From: Sphingomonas radiodurans
GTDB lineage: Bacteria > Pseudomonadota > Alphaproteobacteria > Sphingomonadales > Sphingomonadaceae
Direction: 5' to 3'
NCBI RefSeq assembly: GCF_020866845.1
Contig: NZ_CP086594.1
Coordinates: forward strand, 2,232,001-2,296,000
DNA length: 64,000 nt
Part shown: in pieces, positions 10,540-19,097 of the stretch
How positions within the stretch are numbered: the stretch's first letter is position 1
Layout of the letters: each line of letters begins with the position of its first letter
Position numbers and translations under genes: made by a program
The notes under the pieces: model-generated
Database searches by the model: none
What the model was told of the DNA's origin: nothing
Seen by the model: the letters and a program-made list of their open reading frames with translations, nothing else

Positions 10540-11079
10540 GTGAAGACGTTGACGCTGCTGCGCCACGCCAAATCGGGTTGGGACGAAGGCGTCGCGCGCG
10601 ATTTCGACCGGCCGCTGAATGCCAAGGGCCGCAAGGCTGCGAAGGCGATGGGCGAGCATCTGAAGAGCCTCGACGCGACGTTCGATCACGTCGTCGCCTC
10701 GCCGGCGCAACGCGTGGTGGAGACGCTCGCGGATCTCGCGGGAGGCTTTGGCGCCGAGATCGAGCCGGCGTGGGACAAGCGGCTTTATCTTGCCTCGGCG
10801 GCGACGCTGCTGGACGTGGTGCGCGAGACGCCTGCGGATGCCGACACGCTGCTGGTGATCGGGCACAATCCGGGGCTGGAGGATTTCGTGCTGCTGCTGA
10901 TGGAGGGCGGCGAGCCGGCACTGATCAAGGCGGCGGAGGACAAGTATCCGACCGCGACGGTGGCAGAACTGACGTTCGCGGTGGACGACTGGACCGATGT
11001 GGCGCCTGAGACGGGAATGCTGACGCGGTTCATTCGGCCGCGCGATATCGATCCTGCGCTTGGGCCGGACGAGGATTAG
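10540..11079 (+). CDS. SixA-like histidine phosphatase
   Basis: About 179 residues of the phosphoglycerate-mutase/histidine-phosphatase superfamily. It begins TLLRHAKSGWDEG, the RHG-type motif in its SixA form (RHAKS) with the phosphohistidine His. It continues with the second catalytic site LLVIGHNPGLEDF. SixA removes phosphate from phosphohistidine in phosphotransfer proteins, but many relatives have other substrates. The GTG start is preceded by GGAG and lies 12 bases after the helicase stop, suggesting co-transcription. Confidence 0.85.
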   Translation: MKTLTLLRHAKSGWDEGVARDFDRPLNAKGRKAAKAMGEHLKSLDATFDHVVASPAQRVVETLADLAGGFGAEIEPAWDKRLYLASAATLLDVVRETPADADTLLVIGHNPGLEDFVLLLMEGGEPALIKAAEDKYPTATVAELTFAVDDWTDVAPETGMLTRFIRPRDIDPALGPDED

Positions 11080-11165
11080 GCCTCCACCGAACGCCTCATG
11101 GAGGCTAGGGATCGGCTTTCGCGGCCCTCTTGATGCGAAGCGTTTGCGGACGGGCCCCACCCCAA

Positions 11166-11190
11166 CCCTTCCCCTGAAGGGGAGGGGCTT
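11166..11190. terminator. Hairpin between convergent genes
   Basis: CCCTTCCCCTGAAGGGGAGGGG forms a strong, slightly imperfect hairpin just before the glutamate dehydrogenase stop, where two genes converge. It lacks a clear T-tract; a terminator or stabilising role is inferred. Confidence 0.4.
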
Positions 11191-11198
11191 AGAAGAAC

Positions 11199-14100
11199 TT
11201 ACCGCCCCAGCAGCATGCGCGCCTGGCTGGCCACTTGCGCCAGCATCGCGGCGCTTGGGGCGGCGGATTGGCGGGCGCGGGCGACGACGGCGCTGAATTG
11301 CGCGACGCGGGCGGGGTTGTCGCGCAGCCACGCCTCGACCGCGGCGTCGGGATCGTGCTTCTTGTCGCGCGCCAGGAAATCGAGCCGCATCTGCTCGAAA
11401 TCGCGCACCAGCCCGGAGACGAGCAGTCGCTCCCACGGATCGGACGCGGCGAGACGCGCCGCCGACGCCTGCGCCCAATCCAGACCCAAGGCTGCGCCGA
11501 GCCGCGTATAGGCGCGGGTCAGCTTGGTTTCGTCAGTCTTCGATTTGGTGCTGAGATCGACGAGGCCGATCGCACCATCCATTTCGTGTAGCCGCACGAC
11601 ACGCGCAGCCAGCGCATCGGGCGCCCCGGCGCGCGCGAGCGCGGCGGCGATCCGCGCGCTTTCGGCACGCGCTTCTTCGAGCAGCAAGTCAGTCGCGTGC
11701 GTTTCGAGCCTGGCGACGCCCTTGCCGATGCGATCGAGCACCGCGCTGGGCAGGCTGCCCGGGGTGATGACGCGCAGCAGATCGGCGACTTGCGAGCGGA
11801 CCGCGCGTGCAACGCCGCCGAACAGCGCGAGCCGGCCGGCTTCGGACATGGTGGTCGTCTCGATGTCGCGCCACAGATCTTCGAGCGCGAACAATTTCTC
11901 GACCACTACGAACATCGCCGCGACATCGCCGAGTGCCGCGCCCTCTTCCTCGGCCAGCTCGAACGGCACCAGGATGCCGATGCGGTTGACGATGCGGTTG
12001 GCGAGCTTGGTCGCGACGATCTCGCCGCGCAGCTGGTGCCTGGCGATCGCCTTGGCATAGGTCTCGCGCATCGCAGCCGGGAAGGCGGCGAACAGGTCGG
12101 GTTCGAGCAACGCATCTTTGCCGAGCCCGGCGTTCTCGACCGCATCCTGCAGCGCGAGCTTGGCGGTAGCCAGCAGCACGGCAAGTTCCGGCCGGGTCAG
12201 CCCGTGGCCTTCGCCAGAGCGGCGCAGCAGATCCTCGTTCGGCGCGAGCCCCTCGACCTGGCGATCGAGCCGGCCGGTCGATTCGAAGATCTCGATCGCG
12301 CGCACGTAGCTCGGCACGCCGCGCGCGCCGGCGCGCTCGGCGATCGACAGCGCGAGTGTCTGGAGGCGATTATCCTCCAGCACGAGATGCGCGACATCAT
12401 CGGTCATCGCGCCCAGCAGCGTGTTGCGATCCTCGAACGAGAGCCGCCCTTCCGCCATCTCGCGATTGAGCGCGATCTTGATGTTCACTTCATTGTCCGA
12501 ACAATCGACGCCGGCCGAATTGTCGATGAAGTCGGTGTTGATCCGCCCGCCATTGAGCGAGAAGGCGATGCGCCCCGCCTGTGTGACGCCAAGGTTCGCG
12601 CCCTCGCCGATCGCGGTGGCGCGCAGATCCTCGGCATCGACGCGCAAGCGATCGTTGGCGGGATCGCCGACCGCGGCATTGTTCTCGGACGCGGCCTTCA
12701 CATAGGTGCCGATGCCGCCGAACCAGATCAGATCGACCGGCGCCTTCACGATCGCCGAAATCAGCGTGCCCGGCTCCAGTTCGTCGACCGCAATGCCGAG
12801 CGCCGCCTTGACCTGCGCCGATAGCGGAATCGTCTTGGCGCTGCGCGGGAACACGCCGCCGCCGGCGGAAATCAGGCTCTTGTCGTAATCCGCCCAGCTC
12901 GACCGCGGCAGCGTGAACATGCGCGCGCGCTCGACCCAGCTGGCCGAGGGGTCGGGATCGGGATCGAGGAAGATGTGGCGGTGATCGAACGCCGCGACGA
13001 TCTTGAGCGTCTGTGAGAGCAGCATGCCGTTGCCGAACACGTCGCCCGACATGTCGCCGCAGCCGACGACGCGGATGACGTCCTTCTGCACATCGACGCC
13101 GCGTTCGGCGAAGTGGCGCTGCACCGAGACCCATGCGCCCTTGGCGGTGATGCCCATCGCCTTGTGGTCATAGCCCTGGCTGCCGCCGCTGGCGAAGGCA
13201 TCGCCCAGCCAGAAGCCGCGTTCGAGCGCGATGGCGTTGGCGATGTCGCTGAAGGTCGCGGTGCCCTTGTCGGCGGCGACGACGAAATAGGGATCCTCGC
13301 CGTCGTGGACGCGCACGCCTTCGGGATGCACCACCTTGCCGCCGACGATATTGTCGGTGATCGACAGCAAGGTGCGGATGAAGATGCGGTAGCTTTCGGT
13401 CCCCTCGGCCAGCCAGGCGTCGCGATCGGTGGCGGGATTTGGCAGCTGCTTGGGATAGAAGCCGCCCTTTGCGCCGGTCGGTACGATGACCGCGTTCTTG
13501 ACGCGCTGCGCCTTCATCAGCCCAAGGATCTCGGTGCGGAAATCGTCACGCCGGTCGGACCAGCGCAGGCCGCCGCGCGCGACCGGGCCGGCGCGGAGAT
13601 GGATGCCCTCGACGCGCGGCGAATAGACCCAGATCTCGCGCCACGGCAGCGGCGCGGGCAGATCGGGAACCTGGCTGCTGTCGAGCTTGAAGGCGAGCGC
13701 CTCAGCGCCGGCCGGGGCGAAGGCGTTGGTACGCAAGGTGGCGGAGATCACCGCCTTGAACGCGCGCAGGATACGATCGTCGTCGATCGCCGCAATCGCA
13801 TCCAGACCTTCGGCGATGGTTGCATCCACCGCCGTCAGATCACCCGACGCTTGCGGATCGTGCGCCAGCGTGAAACGGTCGATCAGCGCCTTGGCGAGCA
13901 CCGGCGCCCGTTCCAGCGCATCCACGACGGTCGCCAGGCCATAGCTCAGCCCCGTCTGGCGCAGGTAGCGGAACCAGGCACGATAGAGCAGAACCGCCGA
14001 GGGGGTGAGCCCGGCGGCGGTCATCAGCCGATTGAACGCATCGTTTTCCGCCTCGCCCTTCAGCACGGCAGCGATGGCGCCTTCGAGCATCGCGCGATCG

Positions 14101-15821
14101 AGTTCGGCGACATCGCTGGGCAGGCGGACGATGAAATCGTGGACGAAGCTGTCGCTATCCTCGCGCAGCCGCGTGGGCAGTTCGCCGATCACGCGATAGC
14201 CGAAATTCTCGAGCACCGGCACCGCTTCGGACAGCGCCAAGGCGCCGTGCGACTTGTAAATCTTGAGTCGTTGGTCCTCGCCGGCGACCGGCGGGTAGAT
14301 GCGTACCGCGCGATCATCAGGATCGCTCAGATCGGCGATGCTCAGGATGTCGTCGGCAGCCTCCTCGGGCGTGCTGACATTGCGATAGTTCGGCGGGAAG
14401 GCGTCGGCCCAGCGCAGCGTGAGGCGGGCCGCGCGTGCCGGCGCGATGCGCTCGGCCAGCGCCGCTTCGACATCGCGATCCCAGCCGCGCACCATCTTTT
14501 CCAGCCGCGCGTCGAGCAAGGCCGCGTCGGGCATCACGCCGGACTGGCGCAGATCGATCGTGAAGCGGATCATCGCGACGTTGCCGTCCTCCAGCGCGAT
14601 CGACCAGTTGAGGATCGCGCCGTTCGCCGCCTTGGCCAGCATCTCGCCGATCGCGATGCGGCGCGCGGTCGTCAGATCGTCGCGCGGCAACCAGGCGAAG
14701 GCGAACAGATGCCGGCCGAGCGCCGAGCGCATCAGCACAAGCTTTGGCCGCGGGCGATCGGCCAGGCTCATCGCGGTGAGCGCGAGCGTTTCGACGCCAT
14801 CGGCGTCTACCGCGGTGACCAGGTCGTGGGGCAGCGCGGCCATCGCATGCGTCAGCGCCTTGCCGGCGTGACCGGCCGGATCGAAGCCGAGCTTCGTTTC
14901 CATGTCGGCAAGCCGCTGGCGCAGCACGGGCACGCTACGCGGCGGCGCCTTAAGCGCGGCGGACGTCCACAGGCCGGCGTGGATCGACAGGCCGACGATC
15001 GTCGCGCCCTGCCGGATCGGCACGACGACCAGGTCGATCGGCACGCGGCGATGGACCGGCGAGATAAGGCTCGACTTCAGCAGCAGTGGCGCTGGCTTGC
15101 CGCCGGCGAAATAATCGAGCGCCAGCCGGCGCGAGCGATCGGCAAGCAGCGGCGGCTCGTGCGCGTTTCGCGAAAGGCCAAGCGGTTCGCCCTCGACCTG
15201 GCCACTCGCCATCCAGCGCTCGTGCCCGAGCAGGGTGAAATGGCGATCGAGGAACCAGCGCATCAGCGAGGCGCCCTCGACGTCTCCGCCGGTATCCTCG
15301 ATCATGCCGGCGTCTGCGGCGAGCGTCGCCTGCATCCGCCGCCAGTCCGCGACGGCGACGCGCACGTCAGCGAGGTCCGCAGTGAGATCTTCGACCAATT
15401 CGCGCCGTTCGCGCGCGTCGGCACGCTCGGTCTCGATATAGATCATCGATTCGCGCATGCCGGCGTCACCGACGCCCTGCAGCACGCCTTCCGCATCACG
15501 CGTGACGGACACGACGGGGTGGATGATGCGATCGATCGCGATATCGTGTGCGCCGATTGCGCCGGCGATCGAATCGACCAGGAATGGCATGTCGTCGTTG
15601 ACGATCGCCAGCCGCATTCGCCGCGTGACGCCGTCACCAGGCAGCGCTTCGAGCGCAATCGCAATGGTGCCGGGCGCGCGCCGTTCGGCGGTGGCGGCAA
15701 GGAAAGCCGCGGCCTCGGCCTGCTCCGCCGGGCCGAAGCCGTCCAGTTCGCCGGGTAGCGCCCCCTTGGTGAGCCGCTCGGCCAGCGCTTGCGTGAGCGC
15801 TTTCATCGATGCTTTCGACAT
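11199..15821 (-). CDS. NAD-dependent glutamate dehydrogenase, large (GDH2/GdhB type)
   Basis: About 1540 residues, typical of the very large NAD-GDH enzymes of proteobacteria and actinobacteria. The central catalytic region has GLMKAQRVKNAVIVPTGAKGGF (substrate Lys), RGGLRWSDRRDDFRTEILG and GSQGYDHKAMGITAKGAWVSV. A dinucleotide site follows at VVGCGDMSGDVFGNG. Long N- and C-terminal extensions are present and intact. The enzyme deaminates glutamate to 2-oxoglutarate. I chose the ATG at 15821 (MSKASMKAL); an in-frame ATG lies 12 codons upstream. Confidence 0.95.
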   Translation of the reverse strand: MSKASMKALTQALAERLTKGALPGELDGFGPAEQAEAAAFLAATAERRAPGTIAIALEALPGDGVTRRMRLAIVNDDMPFLVDSIAGAIGAHDIAIDRIIHPVVSVTRDAEGVLQGVGDAGMRESMIYIETERADARERRELVEDLTADLADVRVAVADWRRMQATLAADAGMIEDTGGDVEGASLMRWFLDRHFTLLGHERWMASGQVEGEPLGLSRNAHEPPLLADRSRRLALDYFAGGKPAPLLLKSSLISPVHRRVPIDLVVVPIRQGATIVGLSIHAGLWTSAALKAPPRSVPVLRQRLADMETKLGFDPAGHAGKALTHAMAALPHDLVTAVDADGVETLALTAMSLADRPRPKLVLMRSALGRHLFAFAWLPRDDLTTARRIAIGEMLAKAANGAILNWSIALEDGNVAMIRFTIDLRQSGVMPDAALLDARLEKMVRGWDRDVEAALAERIAPARAARLTLRWADAFPPNYRNVSTPEEAADDILSIADLSDPDDRAVRIYPPVAGEDQRLKIYKSHGALALSEAVPVLENFGYRVIGELPTRLREDSDSFVHDFIVRLPSDVAELDRAMLEGAIAAVLKGEAENDAFNRLMTAAGLTPSAVLLYRAWFRYLRQTGLSYGLATVVDALERAPVLAKALIDRFTLAHDPQASGDLTAVDATIAEGLDAIAAIDDDRILRAFKAVISATLRTNAFAPAGAEALAFKLDSSQVPDLPAPLPWREIWVYSPRVEGIHLRAGPVARGGLRWSDRRDDFRTEILGLMKAQRVKNAVIVPTGAKGGFYPKQLPNPATDRDAWLAEGTESYRIFIRTLLSITDNIVGGKVVHPEGVRVHDGEDPYFVVAADKGTATFSDIANAIALERGFWLGDAFASGGSQGYDHKAMGITAKGAWVSVQRHFAERGVDVQKDVIRVVGCGDMSGDVFGNGMLLSQTLKIVAAFDHRHIFLDPDPDPSASWVERARMFTLPRSSWADYDKSLISAGGGVFPRSAKTIPLSAQVKAALGIAVDELEPGTLISAIVKAPVDLIWFGGIGTYVKAASENNAAVGDPANDRLRVDAEDLRATAIGEGANLGVTQAGRIAFSLNGGRINTDFIDNSAGVDCSDNEVNIKIALNREMAEGRLSFEDRNTLLGAMTDDVAHLVLEDNRLQTLALSIAERAGARGVPSYVRAIEIFESTGRLDRQVEGLAPNEDLLRRSGEGHGLTRPELAVLLATAKLALQDAVENAGLGKDALLEPDLFAAFPAAMRETYAKAIARHQLRGEIVATKLANRIVNRIGILVPFELAEEEGAALGDVAAMFVVVEKLFALEDLWRDIETTTMSEAGRLALFGGVARAVRSQVADLLRVITPGSLPSAVLDRIGKGVARLETHATDLLLEEARAESARIAAALARAGAPDALAARVVRLHEMDGAIGLVDLSTKSKTDETKLTRAYTRLGAALGLDWAQASAARLAASDPWERLLVSGLVRDFEQMRLDFLARDKKHDPDAAVEAWLRDNPARVAQFSAVVARARQSAAPSAAMLAQVASQARMLLGR

Positions 15822-15901
15822 GGCAGAGCCTATGCGCCGGCGCGGCGCGCGGCTCAACCCTTGTACGTCATGCTAGTATCTATTGCGACGATCCGCGCGT
15901 T

Positions 15902-16957
15902 TCAGCCGATCGCCGTCGATGGCTTGCGTCGCGCCGCGCGGGCTGCGGCCACGACGGCCTTGATGCCGCCCGGATGCGTTTCCAGGAAGCTCGGCAGACC
16001 GCCCGACGGCACTCCGGCTGCCGCGCCGGCTGCGAGGACGGCGGCGAGTTCCGTCACCTTGTCCTTGTCGCTTTCCGGGCCGAAGACGAGCCGCACCAGC
16101 GGCGCCATCATCGATCCGCCGCGCGTGAGCGCGATCCCGGCGTCGGCCAGCAACGCATCGAGGGCTGGCCGATCAGCGGCGGCGACGATCGCGAGGTCAT
16201 GCGCCTCGCCGAGCGCACGGTATAACGCAGCGCGACTGCGCCGTTCGGCCGCATCGGACGCAGCCGCAGTCCCGCGCGCGAACGCCAAGCGATCGGCAAG
16301 CGCGCCTTCGCTCACGCCCTGATCGTTCGCGGCGCTCGGCCCGTCGGCCCACACCGTCGCTGGCGCCGCGACCTTCGGCGCGCTGCGCACCGCCGCGGCA
16401 AGCTCGGCGACGAGCTGCGCCTGTTGGTCGACGCCGACGACTTCCTTCCAGTTGATCACGCCATAGATGTGATCGATCGTGATACCGTTCGACGAGAAGG
16501 GCATCAGAATCCCGCGATACATCATGGCGTGGCCGCGCGTGCCGACGAACTCGGCCTCGAACCCGATCGGTGCGCGATTCGCGATGATCTGCAAGGTGTG
16601 ATCGGTCAGCCGCGACAGCAGCGAGCGTGCGGGCACTTCGGACAGTCGCGTGATCGTCTGATCGAGTGCGCATTCCTCGCGCAGCGCGCGGCCGAGGAAG
16701 CGGATCGCGGGATCTTCAATGCCCCCGGTGAAATCCAGCAGCACGCTATGTGCGCCGAAATCGGCGTTCCCGGCGGGATCGAGATGCTCCACCGCCGGGA
16801 AATCCTGCCCCTTCAGCAGCGACACCCAGTAATTGTAGGCGCGCACGTGCATGCGCCGCTCGTCGGTGCCGATCTCGATCGTCGCTTCACCGACCCCGCC
16901 ATCGGTGGGATCGTTGCCGCCGTCGTCGTGCGCGCGATCGAAGCCGCGGATATCCAT
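15902..16957 (-). CDS. PAS-like domain protein of unknown function
   Basis: About 351 residues. The N-terminal half, to about residue 190, looks like a PAS-type sensor fold of the alphaproteobacterial class: MHVRAYNYWVSLLKGQDFPAVEHL, LLDFTGGIEDPAIRFLG, then a strand-rich segment ending DHIYGVINWKEV. The C-terminal half is Ala-rich and helical with no recognisable output domain. It probably senses or regulates through protein contacts. It stands alone between glutamate dehydrogenase and the tRNA gene. The PAS call is by fold resemblance only. Confidence 0.6.
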   Translation of the reverse strand: MDIRGFDRAHDDGGNDPTDGGVGEATIEIGTDERRMHVRAYNYWVSLLKGQDFPAVEHLDPAGNADFGAHSVLLDFTGGIEDPAIRFLGRALREECALDQTITRLSEVPARSLLSRLTDHTLQIIANRAPIGFEAEFVGTRGHAMMYRGILMPFSSNGITIDHIYGVINWKEVVGVDQQAQLVAELAAAVRSAPKVAAPATVWADGPSAANDQGVSEGALADRLAFARGTAAASDAAERRSRAALYRALGEAHDLAIVAAADRPALDALLADAGIALTRGGSMMAPLVRLVFGPESDKDKVTELAAVLAAGAAAGVPSGGLPSFLETHPGGIKAVVAAARAARRKPSTAIG

Positions 16958-17098
16958 GCCTACAGTCCTTCGGACGCTGTGCCCCTGCGCTCCTCTTGCA
17001 ATCGTTTTGGTAAAGGCGACGTAAAGCCGCGCGCCCGCTTGCGCGACGAAAGCCCCGCTGCTAGGCGCTGCGCCTCGACGGGCCCTTCGGGCGCGTAC

Positions 17099-17174
17099 GC
17101 CGCTTTAGCTCAGCTGGTAGAGCATCGCATTCGTAATGCGGGGGTCACAGGTTCGAGTCCTGTAAGCGGCACCA
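17099..17174 (+). tRNA. tRNA-Thr(CGT)
   Basis: This is a complete cloverleaf of 76 bases: acceptor GCCGCTT/AAGCGGC, D arm GCTC...GAGC, anticodon stem TCGCA/TGCGG with loop TTCGTAA (anticodon CGT, reading ACG), T arm ACAGG-TTCGAGT-CCTGT, and encoded CCA. From the anticodon loop onward the sequence is part of a 58-base exact repeat found again at 53379, marking it as the integration site of the island. Confidence 0.96.
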
Positions 17175-17330
17175 CCTTCTTTATGGCACTTCCGCAAGGG
17201 AAACGGCGGCGGCTGAGGCTAAGGGGCTTTGGCTTGGGGAACCACGTGGGTCCTCGCTGGGACGCTTTCAGTAGGAACGTCCGGCGGACCAATCAGCGCT
17301 GCGACCCTCGCATCGATCACGCGCGGATAG
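17130..17330 (+). repeat. Left attachment-type repeat (attL) and flank, copy 1
   Basis: Bases 17130-17187 are identical to 53379-53436. They cover the tRNA 3' part from the anticodon loop, then CCACCTTCTTTATGGC. After 17187 the resemblance to copy 2 continues with mismatches for about 140 bases (shared GGCGGCGGCTGA, GGGTCCTCGCTGGGA, TTTCAGTAGGAACG, GACCCTCGCATC). The exact part would be the crossover core; the imperfect part may be a homologous element end. Confidence 0.85.
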
Positions 17331-17912
17331 TGAAATGTGTGCTGTTCAGGGTGCACCGCGGGAGAGCCGAATAAGCGAGCGGCACAGTTGTTCGGAGCTG
17401 GGCGTCGAACGGCCATCGATACGCTACGTCTCTCACCGGCCGGATCAAACGCCGTGGGTTATGCACATCCGTGATATAGCGGAACGCGGACACGCTACGG
17501 CTATTTCGCGGTCTGAATCCTGCTGCACGTGGAAGGCTGAGCCGTGAACCACAAGTGCGTCTACCAGCTCTACCAGCTCTACCGGAATGATGGACTGAGC
17601 CTTGTGTCAGCGCGGCCAACTGCGATCGGTAATCTGTGGCGCTGGCGAAAAGCGAAACGGCTGAGCTTGCTTTGCCTCGCGCAACTCACTCCGGCCGCAG
17701 GCTCGCCCCTCGTACTCGGTTTCGCTCTGTCGGTTTACAGCATTAAGGTGCACCTCAAGATGGCGTCACCCTAAGCCACCTGATACATCAACCACTCCGA
17801 TGGACTGCCGGAAAGAGACACGAGCTTCAAACCGCTGCGATTGCCTGCCCTTCACTTGATGCCGACCCCAAGTGCTTGTCCGGATCAAGACTGACCCTTG
17901 TGAGAATGGAGC
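17331..17912. other. Gene-poor left edge of the island
   Basis: No convincing gene is present. Short open frames exist on both strands but lack ribosome-binding sites and family resemblance. A small tandem CTCTACCAG-type repeat lies near 17570. Composition drifts towards AT on approaching the methyltransferase gene, whose promoter is probably here. Confidence 0.5.
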
Positions 17913-18542
17913 GTGACCGAGATGAGCCGACTTTTGAATAGCGTTTATAAGGCTGCTTCGGTCGAAGCGCTTGAATCCTATTATGATAGCTGGGCCTCTG
18001 ATTACGAACGGGAGATGTTCGACAGCGGGCTTCGCTTGCCTTGGATAAGCGCCGCACTGTTCTCGCGAGTCGCACCAGATCCGAACATTGCGGTGATTGA
18101 TGCCGCTTGCGGGACCGGTTTGCAGGGAGAGGCCCTTGCTTTGGCAGGATACCGCAATTTGACAGGCGTCGACCTCTCCACCTCAATGTTGAATATTGCA
18201 GCCGGAAAAGATATCTATAGGTCGCTACATCATATTGCGATCGAAAGAATGGACTTTGATGATCAAAGTTTCGATGCCTGTATTTGTAATGGCTGCTTTA
18301 CTCCCGGACACGCTCCGTCGTCTTCGATGCGTGAACTTACACGAGTTGTTCGCGTCGATGGGGTGATAGTTTTCTCGATCCGTGTCGATGGCAACCTTGG
18401 ACGGAGTTATTTAGAAGAGATGGAATCCTTACTGAATGAAGGTCGATGGATGATTATCTTTCAGACGCGGAGCTTCTTTTCGATGCCACTTACCGAGCCG
18501 TACATGCAGCACCAGGTTTTTGCAGTTAAAAAGATCAAGTAA
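17913..18542 (+). CDS. Class I SAM-dependent methyltransferase
   Basis: About 209 residues. Motif I of the Rossmann-like methyltransferase fold is clear (VIDAACGTGLQGEALA). It is followed by a motif II acidic end (LTGVDLSTSMLNIA) and a post-I segment (DFDDQSFDACICNGCFTPGH). The product probably methylates a small molecule. GTG at 17913 is the longest start; ATG at 17922 is equally plausible. Base composition is clearly more AT-rich than the backbone, and the next three genes share this and the same direction, suggesting one transferred cluster. Confidence 0.85.
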   Translation: MTEMSRLLNSVYKAASVEALESYYDSWASDYEREMFDSGLRLPWISAALFSRVAPDPNIAVIDAACGTGLQGEALALAGYRNLTGVDLSTSMLNIAAGKDIYRSLHHIAIERMDFDDQSFDACICNGCFTPGHAPSSSMRELTRVVRVDGVIVFSIRVDGNLGRSYLEEMESLLNEGRWMIIFQTRSFFSMPLTEPYMQHQVFAVKKIK

Positions 18543-18574
18543 TTCAAGCCCAGAATGTACTGATTGGAAACGCG

Positions 18575-19090
18575 ATGCGATCGGTATACCTATTATCTGT
18601 CGGCGTATCTCTATTATGCTGTATATTGTTTGCATCAATACTGTTCGTGAATACCATTCAAATCGGAGATGGCGGAACTATTCTGATAGAATCAGTAAGA
18701 AACTTCATGGTTTTAGTTTCTGCTATGCTGTATTTGGTCCTTTTTTGGATTGTGATTACATATCAGTCATCAAATAGGATTGAAAAAATTGCAGAAAGCG
18801 TTACTGCCATAATGCTTCTTGTTTGTCTTAATCTGGTTTTCGCTTTAGTGTACCGTACCACCGGCGTCTACGTTGGACGGAGTCTGGTGATTCCCAACTC
18901 TAATGACGCGATTGAATTTTCTGTTTGCTCTTTCATTGGTATAAGCCACTATAAATACAGCGCGGGCCCGGCGATATCGGCAATTTTCTTATATCAAAGC
19001 GTATTAGGATATCTCGTGCTACCGATACTAATCACATTTTTTGTTAATTTTATTGATCGAGGCGATAATACGTCTCTCTCTGTAAATTAG
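18575..19090 (+). CDS. Channel-like integral membrane protein
   Basis: About 171 residues with three to four hydrophobic segments (about 5-25, 45-65, 80-98, 140-162). The C-terminal region IEFSVCSFIGISHYKYSAGP followed by a long hydrophobic helix resembles the pore-helix/filter/last-helix layout of two-TM potassium channels. The filter position reads FIGISHYKYS instead of TVGYGD, so K+ selectivity is doubtful. GGAAA lies before the ATG. The low-GC gene sits between the methyltransferase and the GMC oxidoreductase. The channel relationship is a tentative reading. Confidence 0.5.
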   Translation: MRSVYLLSVGVSLLCCILFASILFVNTIQIGDGGTILIESVRNFMVLVSAMLYLVLFWIVITYQSSNRIEKIAESVTAIMLLVCLNLVFALVYRTTGVYVGRSLVIPNSNDAIEFSVCSFIGISHYKYSAGPAISAIFLYQSVLGYLVLPILITFFVNFIDRGDNTSLSVN

Positions 19091-19097
19091 TACACCA

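Noticed and set aside
13113..15758. An 881-codon open frame on the plus strand
   Set aside because: It lies opposite the glutamate dehydrogenase gene, whose protein is clearly recognisable; the opposite reading is low-complexity.
17544..17774. A 76-codon plus-strand frame at the island's left edge
   Set aside because: No ribosome-binding site or conserved motif; considered non-coding.
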